64,000 nucleotides of DNA, from the NCBI GenBank assembly GCA_050179685.1, contig JBFXEW010000023.1, forward strand, positions 1 through 64,000, read 5' to 3'. The DNA comes from GWE2-40-63 sp050179685. Its GTDB lineage: Bacteria > Bacteroidota > Bacteroidia > Bacteroidales > SZUA-534. The notes under the pieces were generated by a model that ran no database searches, was not told the origin of the DNA, and saw nothing but the letters and a program-made list of their open reading frames with translations. The translations under genes and the position numbers were made by a program. Positions 51,588 to 61,222 of the stretch are shown here, piece by piece (position 1 is the stretch's first letter; each line of letters starts with the position of its first letter).

Positions 51588-54449
51588 ATGTCAATCCGAT
51601 TTTATCAGGTCGTATTCCTCAGTGCTGCATTGTTATTTGCAGCATGCAAGTCCGATTCAGGGAAGTCAGACATAACCAATACTTCCTATATTACAACCAA
51701 CCCTGCATCAAACGATTTTACCCTCTTCGATGCATCAGGCAGTTCACCAATATATTATAGTTCCGACGATTACAGCGGAGTAATAAAAATACTGCATCTG
51801 TTTGCCAACGATTTGGAGCAGGTTGGTTCAGTTAAACCAAAAACACTTGCTGATACGATATCCGGTAAAAATATCATCATAATTGGAACACTGGGTAAAA
51901 ATAAGCTCATTGACTCACTGGCAGCACAAAACAAAATTGAAAAGGCGCTCATTGAAAATAAATGGGAAGCATCGCTGATTCAGGTTGTAGATAATCCCTT
52001 TAAAGGGGTTGATAAGGCACTGGTTATTGCCGGTAGCGATAAACGGGGAACCATTTATGGAATGTTCGATGTTTCGGAAAAGATTGGCGTTTCGCCTTGG
52101 TATTGGTGGGCCGATGTTCCCATAATTAAAAAAGAAAAACTGGCGGTAAAAAAAGGAATTTACACCCAGGGCGAACCAAAAGTAAAATACCGGGGGATCT
52201 TTATTAACGACGAAGCTCCTGCCCTTTCGGGCTGGGTTTATGAAAAGTATGGAGAATTTAACAGCGAATTCTATGGGCAGGTTTTTGAGCTTATTCTTCG
52301 CTTAAAAGGAAACTACCTTTGGCCGGCCATGTGGGGCCGGGCATTCTATGTTAATGACTCATTAAACCCAGTATTGGCCGACGAACTGGGCATCGTTGTA
52401 GGAACATCGCATCACGAACCCATGATGCGTGCTCATGCTGAATGGAGCATGTTTGGTAAAGGCGACTGGAACTATGAAACAAACCCCGAAGTACTCGACA
52501 ATTTTTGGCACGAGGGTGTTGAACGGATGGGAAGCCATGAGAGCATTGTTACCATAGGAATGCGTGGCGATGGTGATGAACCCATGACCGAAGAACACAA
52601 CATTGCTTTACTGGAACAAATTGTGGCCAGACAAAGGCAAATAATTGAATCGGTAAGCGAAAAACCTGCTGCTGAACAAGCCCAAATCTGGGCTTTATAT
52701 AAAGAAGTTCAGGATTATTACGACAAAGGCATGCGGGTTCCCGATGATGTTACCCTGCTACTTTGTGACGACAATTGGGGCAATGTTCGCAAATTACCCA
52801 ATGCCGACGAACGAAACCATCCGGGTGGTTATGGCATGTATTATCATTACGACTATGTTGGCGGACCACGTAACTACAAATGGATTAATACCAACCTGAT
52901 TCCCCGCATTTGGGAGCAAATGGAACGAACTTACGCTTACGGTGTCGATAAGATTTGGATAGTTAATGTGGGCGATATTAAACCCATGGAATTACCCACC
53001 TCATTCTTTCTCGATTATGCCTGGAATCCGGATAACTGGCCACTGGAAAAGCTGGACCAATACACCACACAATGGGCAGCACAACAATTTGGAAGTAAAT
53101 TCTCCAAAAACATTGCCGATATGTTAGATGCTTACACCAAGTATAATGCACGCCGAAAACCTGAAATGCTGAGCCCGGAAACCTACAGTTTAACTGATTT
53201 CCAAGAGTTTGAAAAAGTTGTAAGCGATTACAGGCAACTGGCCACAAAAGCTATTGAATTATCAAAGATTTTAGACACCGTTTACTACGATGCATTTTAT
53301 CAATTGGTACTTTTCCCCATTGTAGCCAGTGCCAACCTGAACGAATTGTATTATAGCGTGGCAAAAAACCGGCTGTACGCTGAACAGGGACGTTCACTAA
53401 CCAATAAACTAGCCGACAGTGCCCGTTATTTTTTCGAAAAAGATTCACTTTTAACGGTGTATCACAATACCATTTTAGCCCAGGGCAAATGGAATCACAT
53501 GATGGATCAAACGCATATTGGCTACACTTACTGGCAGCAACCTGATTATAATTCCCTGCCAGAAGTATCAACCATTGCTTTGGAAACGAAAGCTTCAATG
53601 GGATTGTCGGTTGAAGGAAGCAAAAACTGGTGGCCCAATACTACGGAGCCGGCTTTTGTTCCTGAATTTACGCCTTTCGGACCAGCATCGTATTACGTTG
53701 AAGTTTTTAATCGGGGAATTGAGCCTTTTACCGTGAAAGCCATAAGCAATGCTGGTTTTTTAGTTTTGTCGGATGAAGAAATTACAATTACTGATCAACA
53801 TCGTTTCGAACTATCTATTGACTGGAAAAAGGCGCTCAAAGGTAAAAACAGTACTTCCGTAACATTTGCTGCATCAACCGGCCAAAGCATTGAAGTTAAT
53901 GTGAAAGTTTTTTATCCCGAAAGCAGAATTCAAACGCAGCATGTAATGAATAATGGATTTGTTTCAATAGATGCAACAGCTTTTGCTGCAAAAGAAGAAG
54001 TTTATCCCATGCAGTGGAAAGTAATCCCAAATTTGGGAAAAACCGGCTCGGCAATTACCACCTATCCATCGAACCAGCCGGCAAATAATCCTGAATCAAA
54101 AGCACCGTATCTGGAATATCGCTTTCATGCTTTCGATACCGGCTGGGTTGATGTGCATGTGATTTTATCGCCAACATTGGATTTTTTAAACCAGGGAGGC
54201 TTGCGCTTTGGATTGGCGCTGCAAAATGAAACCCCACACCAGATTAATATGCACACGCAGGCTACCAGCTCAGACTGGAACAACTGGGTGGGTAACAACA
54301 GTATTGAAACCGTAAGTAAACATTATATTGCAAAAAGCGGAGAATGCACCTTGCGCTTCTATCGCATCGACGATGGCCTTGTCTTGCAACGGATTATTAT
54401 TGCAAATAAAAAGTTGCCATACAGCTATTTGGGTGCTTACACCAATTAG
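51588..54449 (+). CDS. GH115 alpha-glucuronidase
   Basis: About 953 aa from the ATG at 51588, preferred over a TTG at 51561 inside the preceding gene. The lipoprotein signal LLFAACKS points to membrane anchoring. Family segments include YGMFDVSEKIGVSPWYWWADVP, RGIFINDEAPAL, NYLWPAMWGRAF, the acid-rich GMRGDGDEPM and YGVDKIWIVNVGDIKPMELP. GH115 removes (methyl)glucuronate from internal and terminal xylose, complementing GH67. It is the last gene of the locus. Confidence 0.94.
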   Translation: MSIRFYQVVFLSAALLFAACKSDSGKSDITNTSYITTNPASNDFTLFDASGSSPIYYSSDDYSGVIKILHLFANDLEQVGSVKPKTLADTISGKNIIIIGTLGKNKLIDSLAAQNKIEKALIENKWEASLIQVVDNPFKGVDKALVIAGSDKRGTIYGMFDVSEKIGVSPWYWWADVPIIKKEKLAVKKGIYTQGEPKVKYRGIFINDEAPALSGWVYEKYGEFNSEFYGQVFELILRLKGNYLWPAMWGRAFYVNDSLNPVLADELGIVVGTSHHEPMMRAHAEWSMFGKGDWNYETNPEVLDNFWHEGVERMGSHESIVTIGMRGDGDEPMTEEHNIALLEQIVARQRQIIESVSEKPAAEQAQIWALYKEVQDYYDKGMRVPDDVTLLLCDDNWGNVRKLPNADERNHPGGYGMYYHYDYVGGPRNYKWINTNLIPRIWEQMERTYAYGVDKIWIVNVGDIKPMELPTSFFLDYAWNPDNWPLEKLDQYTTQWAAQQFGSKFSKNIADMLDAYTKYNARRKPEMLSPETYSLTDFQEFEKVVSDYRQLATKAIELSKILDTVYYDAFYQLVLFPIVASANLNELYYSVAKNRLYAEQGRSLTNKLADSARYFFEKDSLLTVYHNTILAQGKWNHMMDQTHIGYTYWQQPDYNSLPEVSTIALETKASMGLSVEGSKNWWPNTTEPAFVPEFTPFGPASYYVEVFNRGIEPFTVKAISNAGFLVLSDEEITITDQHRFELSIDWKKALKGKNSTSVTFAASTGQSIEVNVKVFYPESRIQTQHVMNNGFVSIDATAFAAKEEVYPMQWKVIPNLGKTGSAITTYPSNQPANNPESKAPYLEYRFHAFDTGWVDVHVILSPTLDFLNQGGLRFGLALQNETPHQINMHTQATSSDWNNWVGNNSIETVSKHYIAKSGECTLRFYRIDDGLVLQRIIIANKKLPYSYLGAYTN

Positions 54450-54466
54450 TTAACTCAAATCCAATT

Positions 54467-54679
54467 AAAAAGAGGTTGTCCCAAAAGTAATACACCTTAC
54501 TCAAAAACTTACAAAACGGAAGTAAACTTCAAAAAAAAGAACGCTGATGACGCGGATTTTGACTGATTTTCACAGATCTAATCAGCGTTAATCAGTTTTT
54601 TCAGCGTTATCAGCGTTCTATCCCATTTAATTTGAAAGTAGTTGGTTTAAATCTTTTGCTTTTTAGACAACCTCTTTTT
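54467..54679 (+). repeat. MITE-like repeat, copy B
   Basis: A 213-bp element with perfect 14-bp inverted ends AAAAAGAGGTTGTC (54467-54480) and GACAACCTCTTTTT (54666-54679). Same orientation as copy A at 21871-22107; the right-hand half, from GATCTAATCAGCG to the end, is nearly identical. No coding sequence. Confidence 0.85.
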
Positions 54680-54712
54680 ATGTTTCTTTTCCTTAATCGG
54701 TTATTGAGAATA

Positions 54713-55423
54713 TTAGAATACCCACTTGGCTCCTAAAGTTGGATTTACCATAAAACCTTCGTTTCCACCAAAGTTATTACTTAATTCAATTTCGCCACCT
54801 GCTGAAAAATGCGAATTAAAATTGTACCACAACTGAGGCTCAGCCAGAAAAACAAACGAGGCATCGGCATCCCCGTCGAAATCAAAATCAGAATCTTCTT
54901 TCCAAAAATCGGCAAAACCAGTAAACGAAAGTTTCTTTTCGAACATATGCAAATACCATACTCCGGTTATTTGAAACGATGCATCCTGCTTATCGGCAAT
55001 GTATTTATACATTCCTTTGAGCGAAAATCCTTTCGAAAAATCACTGGCATTCCACGAATAATCTACACCACCAAGCCAGGCATCATTAATTCGGTAAGCC
55101 AAATCACCAGTGGGCGTATTATAGCGACCAAATCCGGCGTCGAATTCAGCATGAATACCAATGGGCATTTTCTCGGTTTTAAACACACGGGCAATCTCCC
55201 AATAGGCTAAGGAAACACCATCTACACCGGAAGCCTTTCCACCATAGTCCATATCGATAAAGAAAAAGGTATTTCCGTAATTATCGGGTTTAAACATCTC
55301 AATCGTAGTGGTAAACATTTGACGATCTTTACCCAGGTCGTAATGCAATTGTAAATTCTGGGCTTTAATAAGTCCCACAGCGGAAACCATTAAAAGCAGC
55401 GATAAAAATATTTGTTTCATCAT
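54713..55423 (-). CDS. DUF5020-like outer-membrane protein
   Basis: About 236 aa from the ATG at 55421-55423; an upstream TTG start at 55441 is less likely. A signal peptide (KQIFLSLLLMVSAVGLIKAQ) is followed by alternating beta strands that end in an aromatic residue (GAKWVF), the pattern of a small beta-barrel. It resembles the DUF5020 family, related to Tsx-type nucleoside channels. The substrate is unknown. It is separated from the xylan locus by MITE copy B and is on the opposite strand. Confidence 0.72.
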   Translation of the reverse strand: MMKQIFLSLLLMVSAVGLIKAQNLQLHYDLGKDRQMFTTTIEMFKPDNYGNTFFFIDMDYGGKASGVDGVSLAYWEIARVFKTEKMPIGIHAEFDAGFGRYNTPTGDLAYRINDAWLGGVDYSWNASDFSKGFSLKGMYKYIADKQDASFQITGVWYLHMFEKKLSFTGFADFWKEDSDFDFDGDADASFVFLAEPQLWYNFNSHFSAGGEIELSNNFGGNEGFMVNPTLGAKWVF

Positions 55424-55528
55424 ATTAAAATAAATTTTCAAAGGTATGATGGAACACTCATGTTGCTTACTTTATCCTCATTGTGTGAGTATATACAAAA
55501 CATAAGTGTTTCAAAAATAGATATATAA

Positions 55529-57349
55529 TTATTCTTCAACGTTAAAAAAACTAATAGCTTCCTGCAATTGCGATACTTCTTCGACAAACTCCTGGGTTAA
55601 ATTCGAAATGTTATCGGCTGCCGATGCATTATCCTGCGACACTTTGTCGAGTTCCATAATGGCTTTGTTTACCTGACTTGCCCCTATATCCTGCTCGTTC
55701 GATGCAGCTGAAATTTCGCGTACCAGGCTAAAGGAATTCTGGATAACCGGAACCAGTTCGGTAAATATTTTTCCGGCTCGTTCGGCTACTTCAACGCTTT
55801 GAGTTGCCAAATCGTTAATTTCAACGGCCGATTCACGACTCCGCTCAGCCAGTTTGCGAACCTCGGCTGCAACCACGGCAAAACCTTTTCCGTGTTCTCC
55901 GGCGCGGGCTGCTTCAACAGCTGCATTAAGCGCCAGAATATTGGTTTGCATGGCAATTTCTTCAATTATGCGAACATTCTCGTTAATGTTTTTAATGGCA
56001 TCTACCGTTTTTCCAACAATTTGTCCGCCATCTTCAGTATCTTTTGAGGCTTTATTCATAATTCCCTCGGTTTGCTTGGCATTGGTCGCATTCTGGCTGA
56101 TGTTGGCTCCCATTTGCTCCATCGATGCAGATACTTCTTCAGTAGCAGCAGCCTGTTGGTTGGCGCGGCTCGAAAGTTCCATCGATGCTGATGTCAAAAC
56201 CTGACTTCCGTTCGATACAATTTCAGCTGACTTTTTAACCTGAACTATAATACGCGATACCTGATTTTTCATTTCTTTAAAAGCAATCGAAAGTTTCCCG
56301 ATTTCATCCTGTCTTTTTAATAAATCGTCGTCGATTGATGGAATCAGGTTACCCAGCGAAAACTCGTTGGCTACATAAGTAATGCGTTTAAGCGGATTTA
56401 CTATGCCACCCGATAAAATAAATACCATAATCAGGGTAATTACAAAAAACACAATTCCCAAAATAATGGTGTTGGTACGAATGGGGTCGAGAATATCGGT
56501 CAGTTCTTCGGTTGGAGCGCCCACCAAAATCATAAATTCGGTTGTTCCAATGCCCATTTTTGCAAATTCATAAGCTTCTCCTTCCCAATGAATATTCGGA
56601 ATCACCATTTGGTTGGTGTTGCCCACTACTTTTTTGGTTAATTCATCGGGTAAAATGGTGTTTATGCTTTTACCAATTTCGTCGGTATTTGCTGCTATCT
56701 GAATAATACCTTTGGTGTCGACCAGCCATAACTGGCTTTTTTCAGTCAACTTACGTGATACAAATTCTTTTATAAAATTATCGGGATTCATACCAATTCC
56801 GGCCGTTCCCAGCGGATTGTCGGGTGTGCCCATAAGTATGTTAAAGAAAAACAGGGTTTGATTCAATTCCTGATTGAAATCGAAATTTAAAACCACTTTT
56901 TTTCCCATTTTAACAAAGTCGAAATACCAACTGTCGTCCGGATCGGTTGGCGAAAGTACGTCGAGCAGCTTATTGCCCTCGGCCCAATAGTTTTTGGTCA
57001 GTTCATTTACTGCAAATACCGTAAAATAATCGCCCTTATTACTAATGGTTGTTAGTTTACGTTTTACCAGTTCACCCAAAACAGAATCCTGTTCTCCTCC
57101 GGTAAACCAATCGAGTAACAAAGGATCTTCGGCCAGTAAAAGTGACGTTTCAATAGCTTTTTCAATGGCCATTTGAATGTTACTTTGCGATGCTTCGGTA
57201 AACGAAAGCAACTGCTTTTCTCTAATGTCGTTAATCAATGTTTTACGTACGGTAAAAAAGTTGATAACACTTAGCGATAGTATGATTACCACTACCAGCG
57301 AACCTACTAGGGTTAAGATTCTGTTTTGAAGATTTTTAAATTGTATCAT
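55529..57349 (-). CDS. Methyl-accepting chemotaxis protein
   Basis: About 606 aa from the ATG at 57347-57349; an in-frame ATG at 57376 would add 9 residues. A first TM helix (VGSLVVVIILSLSVINFF), a periplasmic Cache-like sensor domain of about 250 residues, a second TM helix (VFFVITLIMVFILSGGIV), a HAMP segment, and a coiled-coil signalling domain with EAARAGEHGKGFAVVAAEVRKLAE hairpin tip. It should link a small-molecule ligand to CheA. No other che gene is nearby. Confidence 0.92.
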   Translation of the reverse strand: MIQFKNLQNRILTLVGSLVVVIILSLSVINFFTVRKTLINDIREKQLLSFTEASQSNIQMAIEKAIETSLLLAEDPLLLDWFTGGEQDSVLGELVKRKLTTISNKGDYFTVFAVNELTKNYWAEGNKLLDVLSPTDPDDSWYFDFVKMGKKVVLNFDFNQELNQTLFFFNILMGTPDNPLGTAGIGMNPDNFIKEFVSRKLTEKSQLWLVDTKGIIQIAANTDEIGKSINTILPDELTKKVVGNTNQMVIPNIHWEGEAYEFAKMGIGTTEFMILVGAPTEELTDILDPIRTNTIILGIVFFVITLIMVFILSGGIVNPLKRITYVANEFSLGNLIPSIDDDLLKRQDEIGKLSIAFKEMKNQVSRIIVQVKKSAEIVSNGSQVLTSASMELSSRANQQAAATEEVSASMEQMGANISQNATNAKQTEGIMNKASKDTEDGGQIVGKTVDAIKNINENVRIIEEIAMQTNILALNAAVEAARAGEHGKGFAVVAAEVRKLAERSRESAVEINDLATQSVEVAERAGKIFTELVPVIQNSFSLVREISAASNEQDIGASQVNKAIMELDKVSQDNASAADNISNLTQEFVEEVSQLQEAISFFNVEE

Positions 57350-57376
57350 ATATCCAGAGTTTGATGATAAATACAT

Positions 57377-57801
57377 TTGAAGGAATACTGCACATTAAAA
57401 ACGTTTATGTATTATAATTGTTTATTCAGACCACAAAGTCTATTCCCAACTATCCTGCGCGTATTATAATTAGGAAATAGGCGTATTCTTCTCAATGTTA
57501 AATCGGTATTTTCACTTGTTATTATTCCTGCTGTTTCTACTGCTATGTGTTAAACCACTTTTCAAAGCCTGATTTACGGAGAATACCTTTTGGGGTTTCA
57601 CATTCTGAAAAAAAATGTGCATTTAATCTTTAGTGCAAAATTATTTATACCTGAAATTCAGATTAGTTAACCCGTTTATAAATTCTGGTTTTTTTTCTGG
57701 TTAAGATTAAAAAATAATGAACCAGGCGCAACCTTGCATGAGGTAAAGGAATCATTGTACGTGTATTAAAACCCAGGTTAAATTACTTAAAAATTAAAAC
57801 G
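57377..57801. other. 425-bp AT-rich gap
   Basis: Between the divergent MCP gene and a 68-aa orphan. AT-rich, with no recognised promoter consensus, repeat or RNA feature beyond T-rich stretches. Confidence 0.6.
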
Positions 57802-58008
57802 ATGAACGACTTTGCACTTATTAAATCGAACCAAAAAGTATATGGTTTCATTTATAACAACACCGAACTCTTCGATAAAACAAACGAAAACAACATGATG
57901 GATAGCGATTTACAGGAATACCTATTTACTGAAATCGATGAAGTTTTATTTGCTGATACAGCCTATAAAACCGATCTGGCTTACCTGAACACAATTGCCC
58001 AGTTTTAA
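57802..58008 (+). CDS. 68-aa acidic hypothetical protein
   Basis: A small soluble protein with no signal or TM segment. It is acidic, with two segments rich in Asp/Glu and aromatic residues (YGFIYNNTELFDKTNE, LFTEIDEVLFADTAY). No family is recognised. It has a normal ATG start after an AT-rich leader and ends 13 bases before the convergent deacetylase gene, so it is plausible as a real gene but not proven. Confidence 0.5.
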   Translation: MNDFALIKSNQKVYGFIYNNTELFDKTNENNMMDSDLQEYLFTEIDEVLFADTAYKTDLAYLNTIAQF

Positions 58009-58021
58009 AACCGCTAATATT

Positions 58022-59005
58022 TTAACGACGGATGGTGTTCCTGAAAAAGGGCGCTTTAGTCAGGTAATACAAATACTCATAGAGCAAGCGCTGTTTCATG
58101 CTACGGAAATTTTTTTCCATAGCGATACGTTGAAAATGAAAAGGAATAACTTCATTTTTAAGTCCGGCGGTTCCAAAAGTTGCATCAATATAAGGTGCAT
58201 TTTTTTTAAGCTCACTGAAAAAGCTACCGGGAAGAGCAAAATCGGTAAAAGGAAAACTGAAGATACTATTCTTAACGTCTACGTGCTGCTTCACCCAATC
58301 AACACTTTCAATCAATTGCCTGAATTGTTCATCGGTATCTAATCGATTGAACATGGGATGATCCATACTATGTCCGCCAATACTCACTCCCTGCTTGGCC
58401 AGCTCTTGAATTTCATTTAAGGTTAAATAAGCTTGGTGCTTTTTAAAATAGGCACCAAAGTCAATTGAAAAATAGTCAGCAAGCAAATCCAACAATTCTT
58501 TTTGGGAGTAGTCTATTCGGTTTAAGAATTCAAAAAAGCTTTTTTTATCCTTAAGCGGGAACGATAATAATGTGCTTAACTTTTCGTAATCCGGCTTTTC
58601 TTTTACTGATGTAAAATGCTCAATCAGCAAACTGCTTTTTAAGCGATAAAAAACCTGTTGGTTGCTGGTAAAATCAGGATTTATAAATAAAGCTACCGGA
58701 ACACCCGCGGCTTTTAAAATAGGCCAGGCCTCATCACCAAATTCCCGTAAACCATCGTCAAAGGACAGCAGAAAGCTGAATTTCGGTAAATTTCCTTTGC
58801 CCTGAATGTAATTTACCAGTTTTTCAACAGAAATGGGTTCGTAATGCCGAAGTAAGAAATCCAAATCATCGCTAAATTGTTTTCGCGAGCGAATAGCATA
58901 CAAATGTTTCAGATGCGCAGGCGGATTGTCGGAAACGGCATGGTAAAAAGGCATTATTAGTTGTTTACCCGTAATAAACGATAACACTTTTAGCCCAAAA
59001 CTCAT
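58022..59005 (-). CDS. Polysaccharide deacetylase family protein
   Basis: A 327-aa NodB-type carbohydrate esterase family 4 protein. The catalytic Asp motif LLSFDDGLREFGD and the metal-binding GGHSMDHPMF (HxxxH) are intact, so it is likely active on a N- or O-acetyl group of a glycan. No signal peptide is evident, which suggests action on a cytoplasmic or membrane-bound intermediate. Its start overlaps the end of the upstream gene by 4 bases, indicating translational coupling within a four-gene minus-strand operon. Confidence 0.87.
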   Translation of the reverse strand: MSFGLKVLSFITGKQLIMPFYHAVSDNPPAHLKHLYAIRSRKQFSDDLDFLLRHYEPISVEKLVNYIQGKGNLPKFSFLLSFDDGLREFGDEAWPILKAAGVPVALFINPDFTSNQQVFYRLKSSLLIEHFTSVKEKPDYEKLSTLLSFPLKDKKSFFEFLNRIDYSQKELLDLLADYFSIDFGAYFKKHQAYLTLNEIQELAKQGVSIGGHSMDHPMFNRLDTDEQFRQLIESVDWVKQHVDVKNSIFSFPFTDFALPGSFFSELKKNAPYIDATFGTAGLKNEVIPFHFQRIAMEKNFRSMKQRLLYEYLYYLTKAPFFRNTIRR

Positions 59006-59925
59006 AGCAGCGAAATTTTTTCTTTTTTAAACCAGATATTGGCAAACCAGTTTCTCTTTTTCAGGTAAGGATAATTAACAGGAATGGCTCCAAATCCTTT
59101 GGCAAATAATTCACTGTCTTCTTTTTCGTCGTTGCCAAAATCGAGCGTCATATTGCGTTCGGCATATTCTCTGATGTAACTGTTTGCAATGGCTACATTG
59201 GCCTGTATTTCATGTCCGTAATCGGAACAGGCCGAAAGCAATAATATGGATTTTTGATGCGATTTTATAAAGAAAGCCGCTGCAACCAAATCGTTTTCGG
59301 CACTGTAAGCACCAAAAACCTCGCCCAGATTGTAGCTTATGGTAAACGGGATGATGCGTCGCAACATATTCAGGTTTTCAAAAGTTAAAGGTGTTTTACC
59401 CGTATGCTTTTTTAGCAAGAGAAAATCCTTAAGATTAACCTGTTTAACAATTTGAATCTTATTTGCTTTAGTTCGTTTTATGGCTTCTTTGGTTTCCGGG
59501 CTAAAACCCTGATAAGTTTCTTTATAGGGAGTAATTAAATCGAGCTGGTACGTAAATTCATTTTTAATGTGATACCTGGGGTGTACAACCTTATTAAAAG
59601 CATTAAAAGCCAATTCAATTCTTCTGAATTTTTCAGGAATTGCATCTAAAAAAGTACCAACCAGTTTTTCGTCCAGCAGTTTTGAAGTAAAAATACCCAA
59701 CTGCCAGGTAAAATTAGGTTGTTTTAACGATGGAATGGTGTAGTTTTTCCGAACCGGCAAGGGCATCACGGCATCGTAATCATCGAGCACCAGCGCTTCC
59801 CATTGATACGAAACAATATCGAGATACCAGGAATATGCATAAACTATTCCGTTAAACGAACGGTTGATGCATTTATCCCATTTCAGTTTATCAATCTCTT
59901 CATGTTTCAAATAGCTGATGCTCAT
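59002..59925 (-). CDS. FemAB/GNAT-like acyltransferase
   Basis: A 307-aa protein with the two-lobed GNAT/FemAB pattern: an N-terminal WDKCINRSFNGIVYAYSWYLD segment, a central KEAIKRTKANKI region and the C-terminal LVAAAFFIKSHQKSILLLSACS core with LDFGNDE. Such enzymes add amino acids or acyl groups to glycan or lipid-linked intermediates. It is embedded between two deacetylase-like genes, so surface-polysaccharide modification is likely. The substrate is not known. Confidence 0.72.
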   Translation of the reverse strand: MSISYLKHEEIDKLKWDKCINRSFNGIVYAYSWYLDIVSYQWEALVLDDYDAVMPLPVRKNYTIPSLKQPNFTWQLGIFTSKLLDEKLVGTFLDAIPEKFRRIELAFNAFNKVVHPRYHIKNEFTYQLDLITPYKETYQGFSPETKEAIKRTKANKIQIVKQVNLKDFLLLKKHTGKTPLTFENLNMLRRIIPFTISYNLGEVFGAYSAENDLVAAAFFIKSHQKSILLLSACSDYGHEIQANVAIANSYIREYAERNMTLDFGNDEKEDSELFAKGFGAIPVNYPYLKKRNWFANIWFKKEKISLL

Positions 59926-59932
59926 AGCTTGC

Positions 59933-61222
59933 TCAGTTTTTTTTCATTAGCTCCTTAAATAATTCATACCAGCCTTTCCACTCATCCTGATTACCCAGCG
60001 ACTCATTATGCCATAAAGTTACAAAAAGACCGTTTACCTGTTGCACCTGGTGTTTTAGTTCTTCATAAACCAGCTTAGCTGCATTTCCGGTTAAATGCTG
60101 GTATTTAACCAAGGTACGATCCATAATTGCAAACGGATGAACCTGTAAAATAGTTTTCGTTTCGTTTTTTAAATCGTACCAACAGAAAGGCCGCGATGTT
60201 CCGGCTCTGAACCCGGGTTTATCGGCAAAACCCATCGAAAAATCGTCAGTTATTCCGGCTGCAATCAGCATTTGGTAATAATCGGGTAGTTTAAACTTTA
60301 AAAAATGCTGACGACTTTGGCTTATGGGTTTATCCACAATTTTTGATAATGCCGAGCATTCACTTTTTAACAAGGAAAGATTCCCGGCCGATTTATACGA
60401 GGGATGCAAAGCTACCGGATAGAAAGAATCGAGTTTTTTAACAAAACGCCGAAAAATAAGGTTATTACGCCTAACCGATTTGTCGTACCTGCCATAATGC
60501 CCCACGTGAATAAAATATTTTGGATGTAGCTGATTCGCTGCAAATAAACAGTTTACTTTATAAAACACAAACCAGGGATCAGACTTTAAACGAATCAAAA
60601 CCAACAAACGCAACAGTACTTTAGCCATTTCAAACTTAAATAAGTCGCGCAATAAGCCCAGTGTATTACGAATAAATCCCTTGTTCCGATAACACCAGGG
60701 ACTGTCCACATCGATGGTAGGAATTTGCTCAAATTGCTCTTCTTTAAATTTTACTTGAGGAAAATTCTTCTTCAAAAAATCTTTAAAAAGTATAATCCAG
60801 TAATCGACTACCGGTTGATTTAAAAAAATATGCTGAAAAGCCAAACTCTCTTTGGCCGGAAACCGACCATGTAAATCGGGTTCAAACTTCTGGTACTCTT
60901 CGTAACGGCTAATAAAATAAAATACCGCCGAAAACAAATCAAAGCCAAAATCCGATGTATTGCTAAAAATTACGGGAATTCCATTTTTATAAACCACCCC
61001 GGGTTTGGGTTTTCTTATTTTCTTCTCAAAAAGTAAACCTTCGGGTACTATTGAAGGCCCTGCATCAAAATGTTTGGCGGAATAGTTAAGTTTTTGAGTA
61101 CCGGAATTTATAAATGCATCTGCATCTGAGCTGAACTCAACATTTATTCCCAGCCGGTCGGTAAAAACATAATCAAAAACGTAGGAAACGCGTGGCGTAA
61201 TATGTTCACAATAAATCAGCAT
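59933..61222 (-). CDS. Polysaccharide deacetylase-like protein (divergent)
   Basis: A 429-aa protein. An N-terminal region of about 170 residues (a DUF7033-like domain) is followed by a NodB-like fold starting IPTIDVDSPWCY, with HVGHYGRYD and VALHPSYKSAGN where other family members place catalytic and metal residues. The second Asp of the FDDG-type motif is in place only as DVD, and the HxxxH motif is not clear, so activity is uncertain. It overlaps the glycosyltransferase gene by 7 bases and precedes the FemAB-like gene by 7. Confidence 0.75.
   Translation of the reverse strand: MLIYCEHITPRVSYVFDYVFTDRLGINVEFSSDADAFINSGTQKLNYSAKHFDAGPSIVPEGLLFEKKIRKPKPGVVYKNGIPVIFSNTSDFGFDLFSAVFYFISRYEEYQKFEPDLHGRFPAKESLAFQHIFLNQPVVDYWIILFKDFLKKNFPQVKFKEEQFEQIPTIDVDSPWCYRNKGFIRNTLGLLRDLFKFEMAKVLLRLLVLIRLKSDPWFVFYKVNCLFAANQLHPKYFIHVGHYGRYDKSVRRNNLIFRRFVKKLDSFYPVALHPSYKSAGNLSLLKSECSALSKIVDKPISQSRQHFLKFKLPDYYQMLIAAGITDDFSMGFADKPGFRAGTSRPFCWYDLKNETKTILQVHPFAIMDRTLVKYQHLTGNAAKLVYEELKHQVQQVNGLFVTLWHNESLGNQDEWKGWYELFKELMKKN

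Noticed and set aside
52362..53598. Several antisense ORFs inside the GH115 gene
   Set aside because: They are shadows of a clearly coding frame and have no domain or start-site support.
54467..54679. Repeat copy B as a simple intrinsic terminator
   Set aside because: The complementary ends are about 185 bp apart and the interior is shared with copy A, so a repeat element is the better description, though it may also stop transcription.
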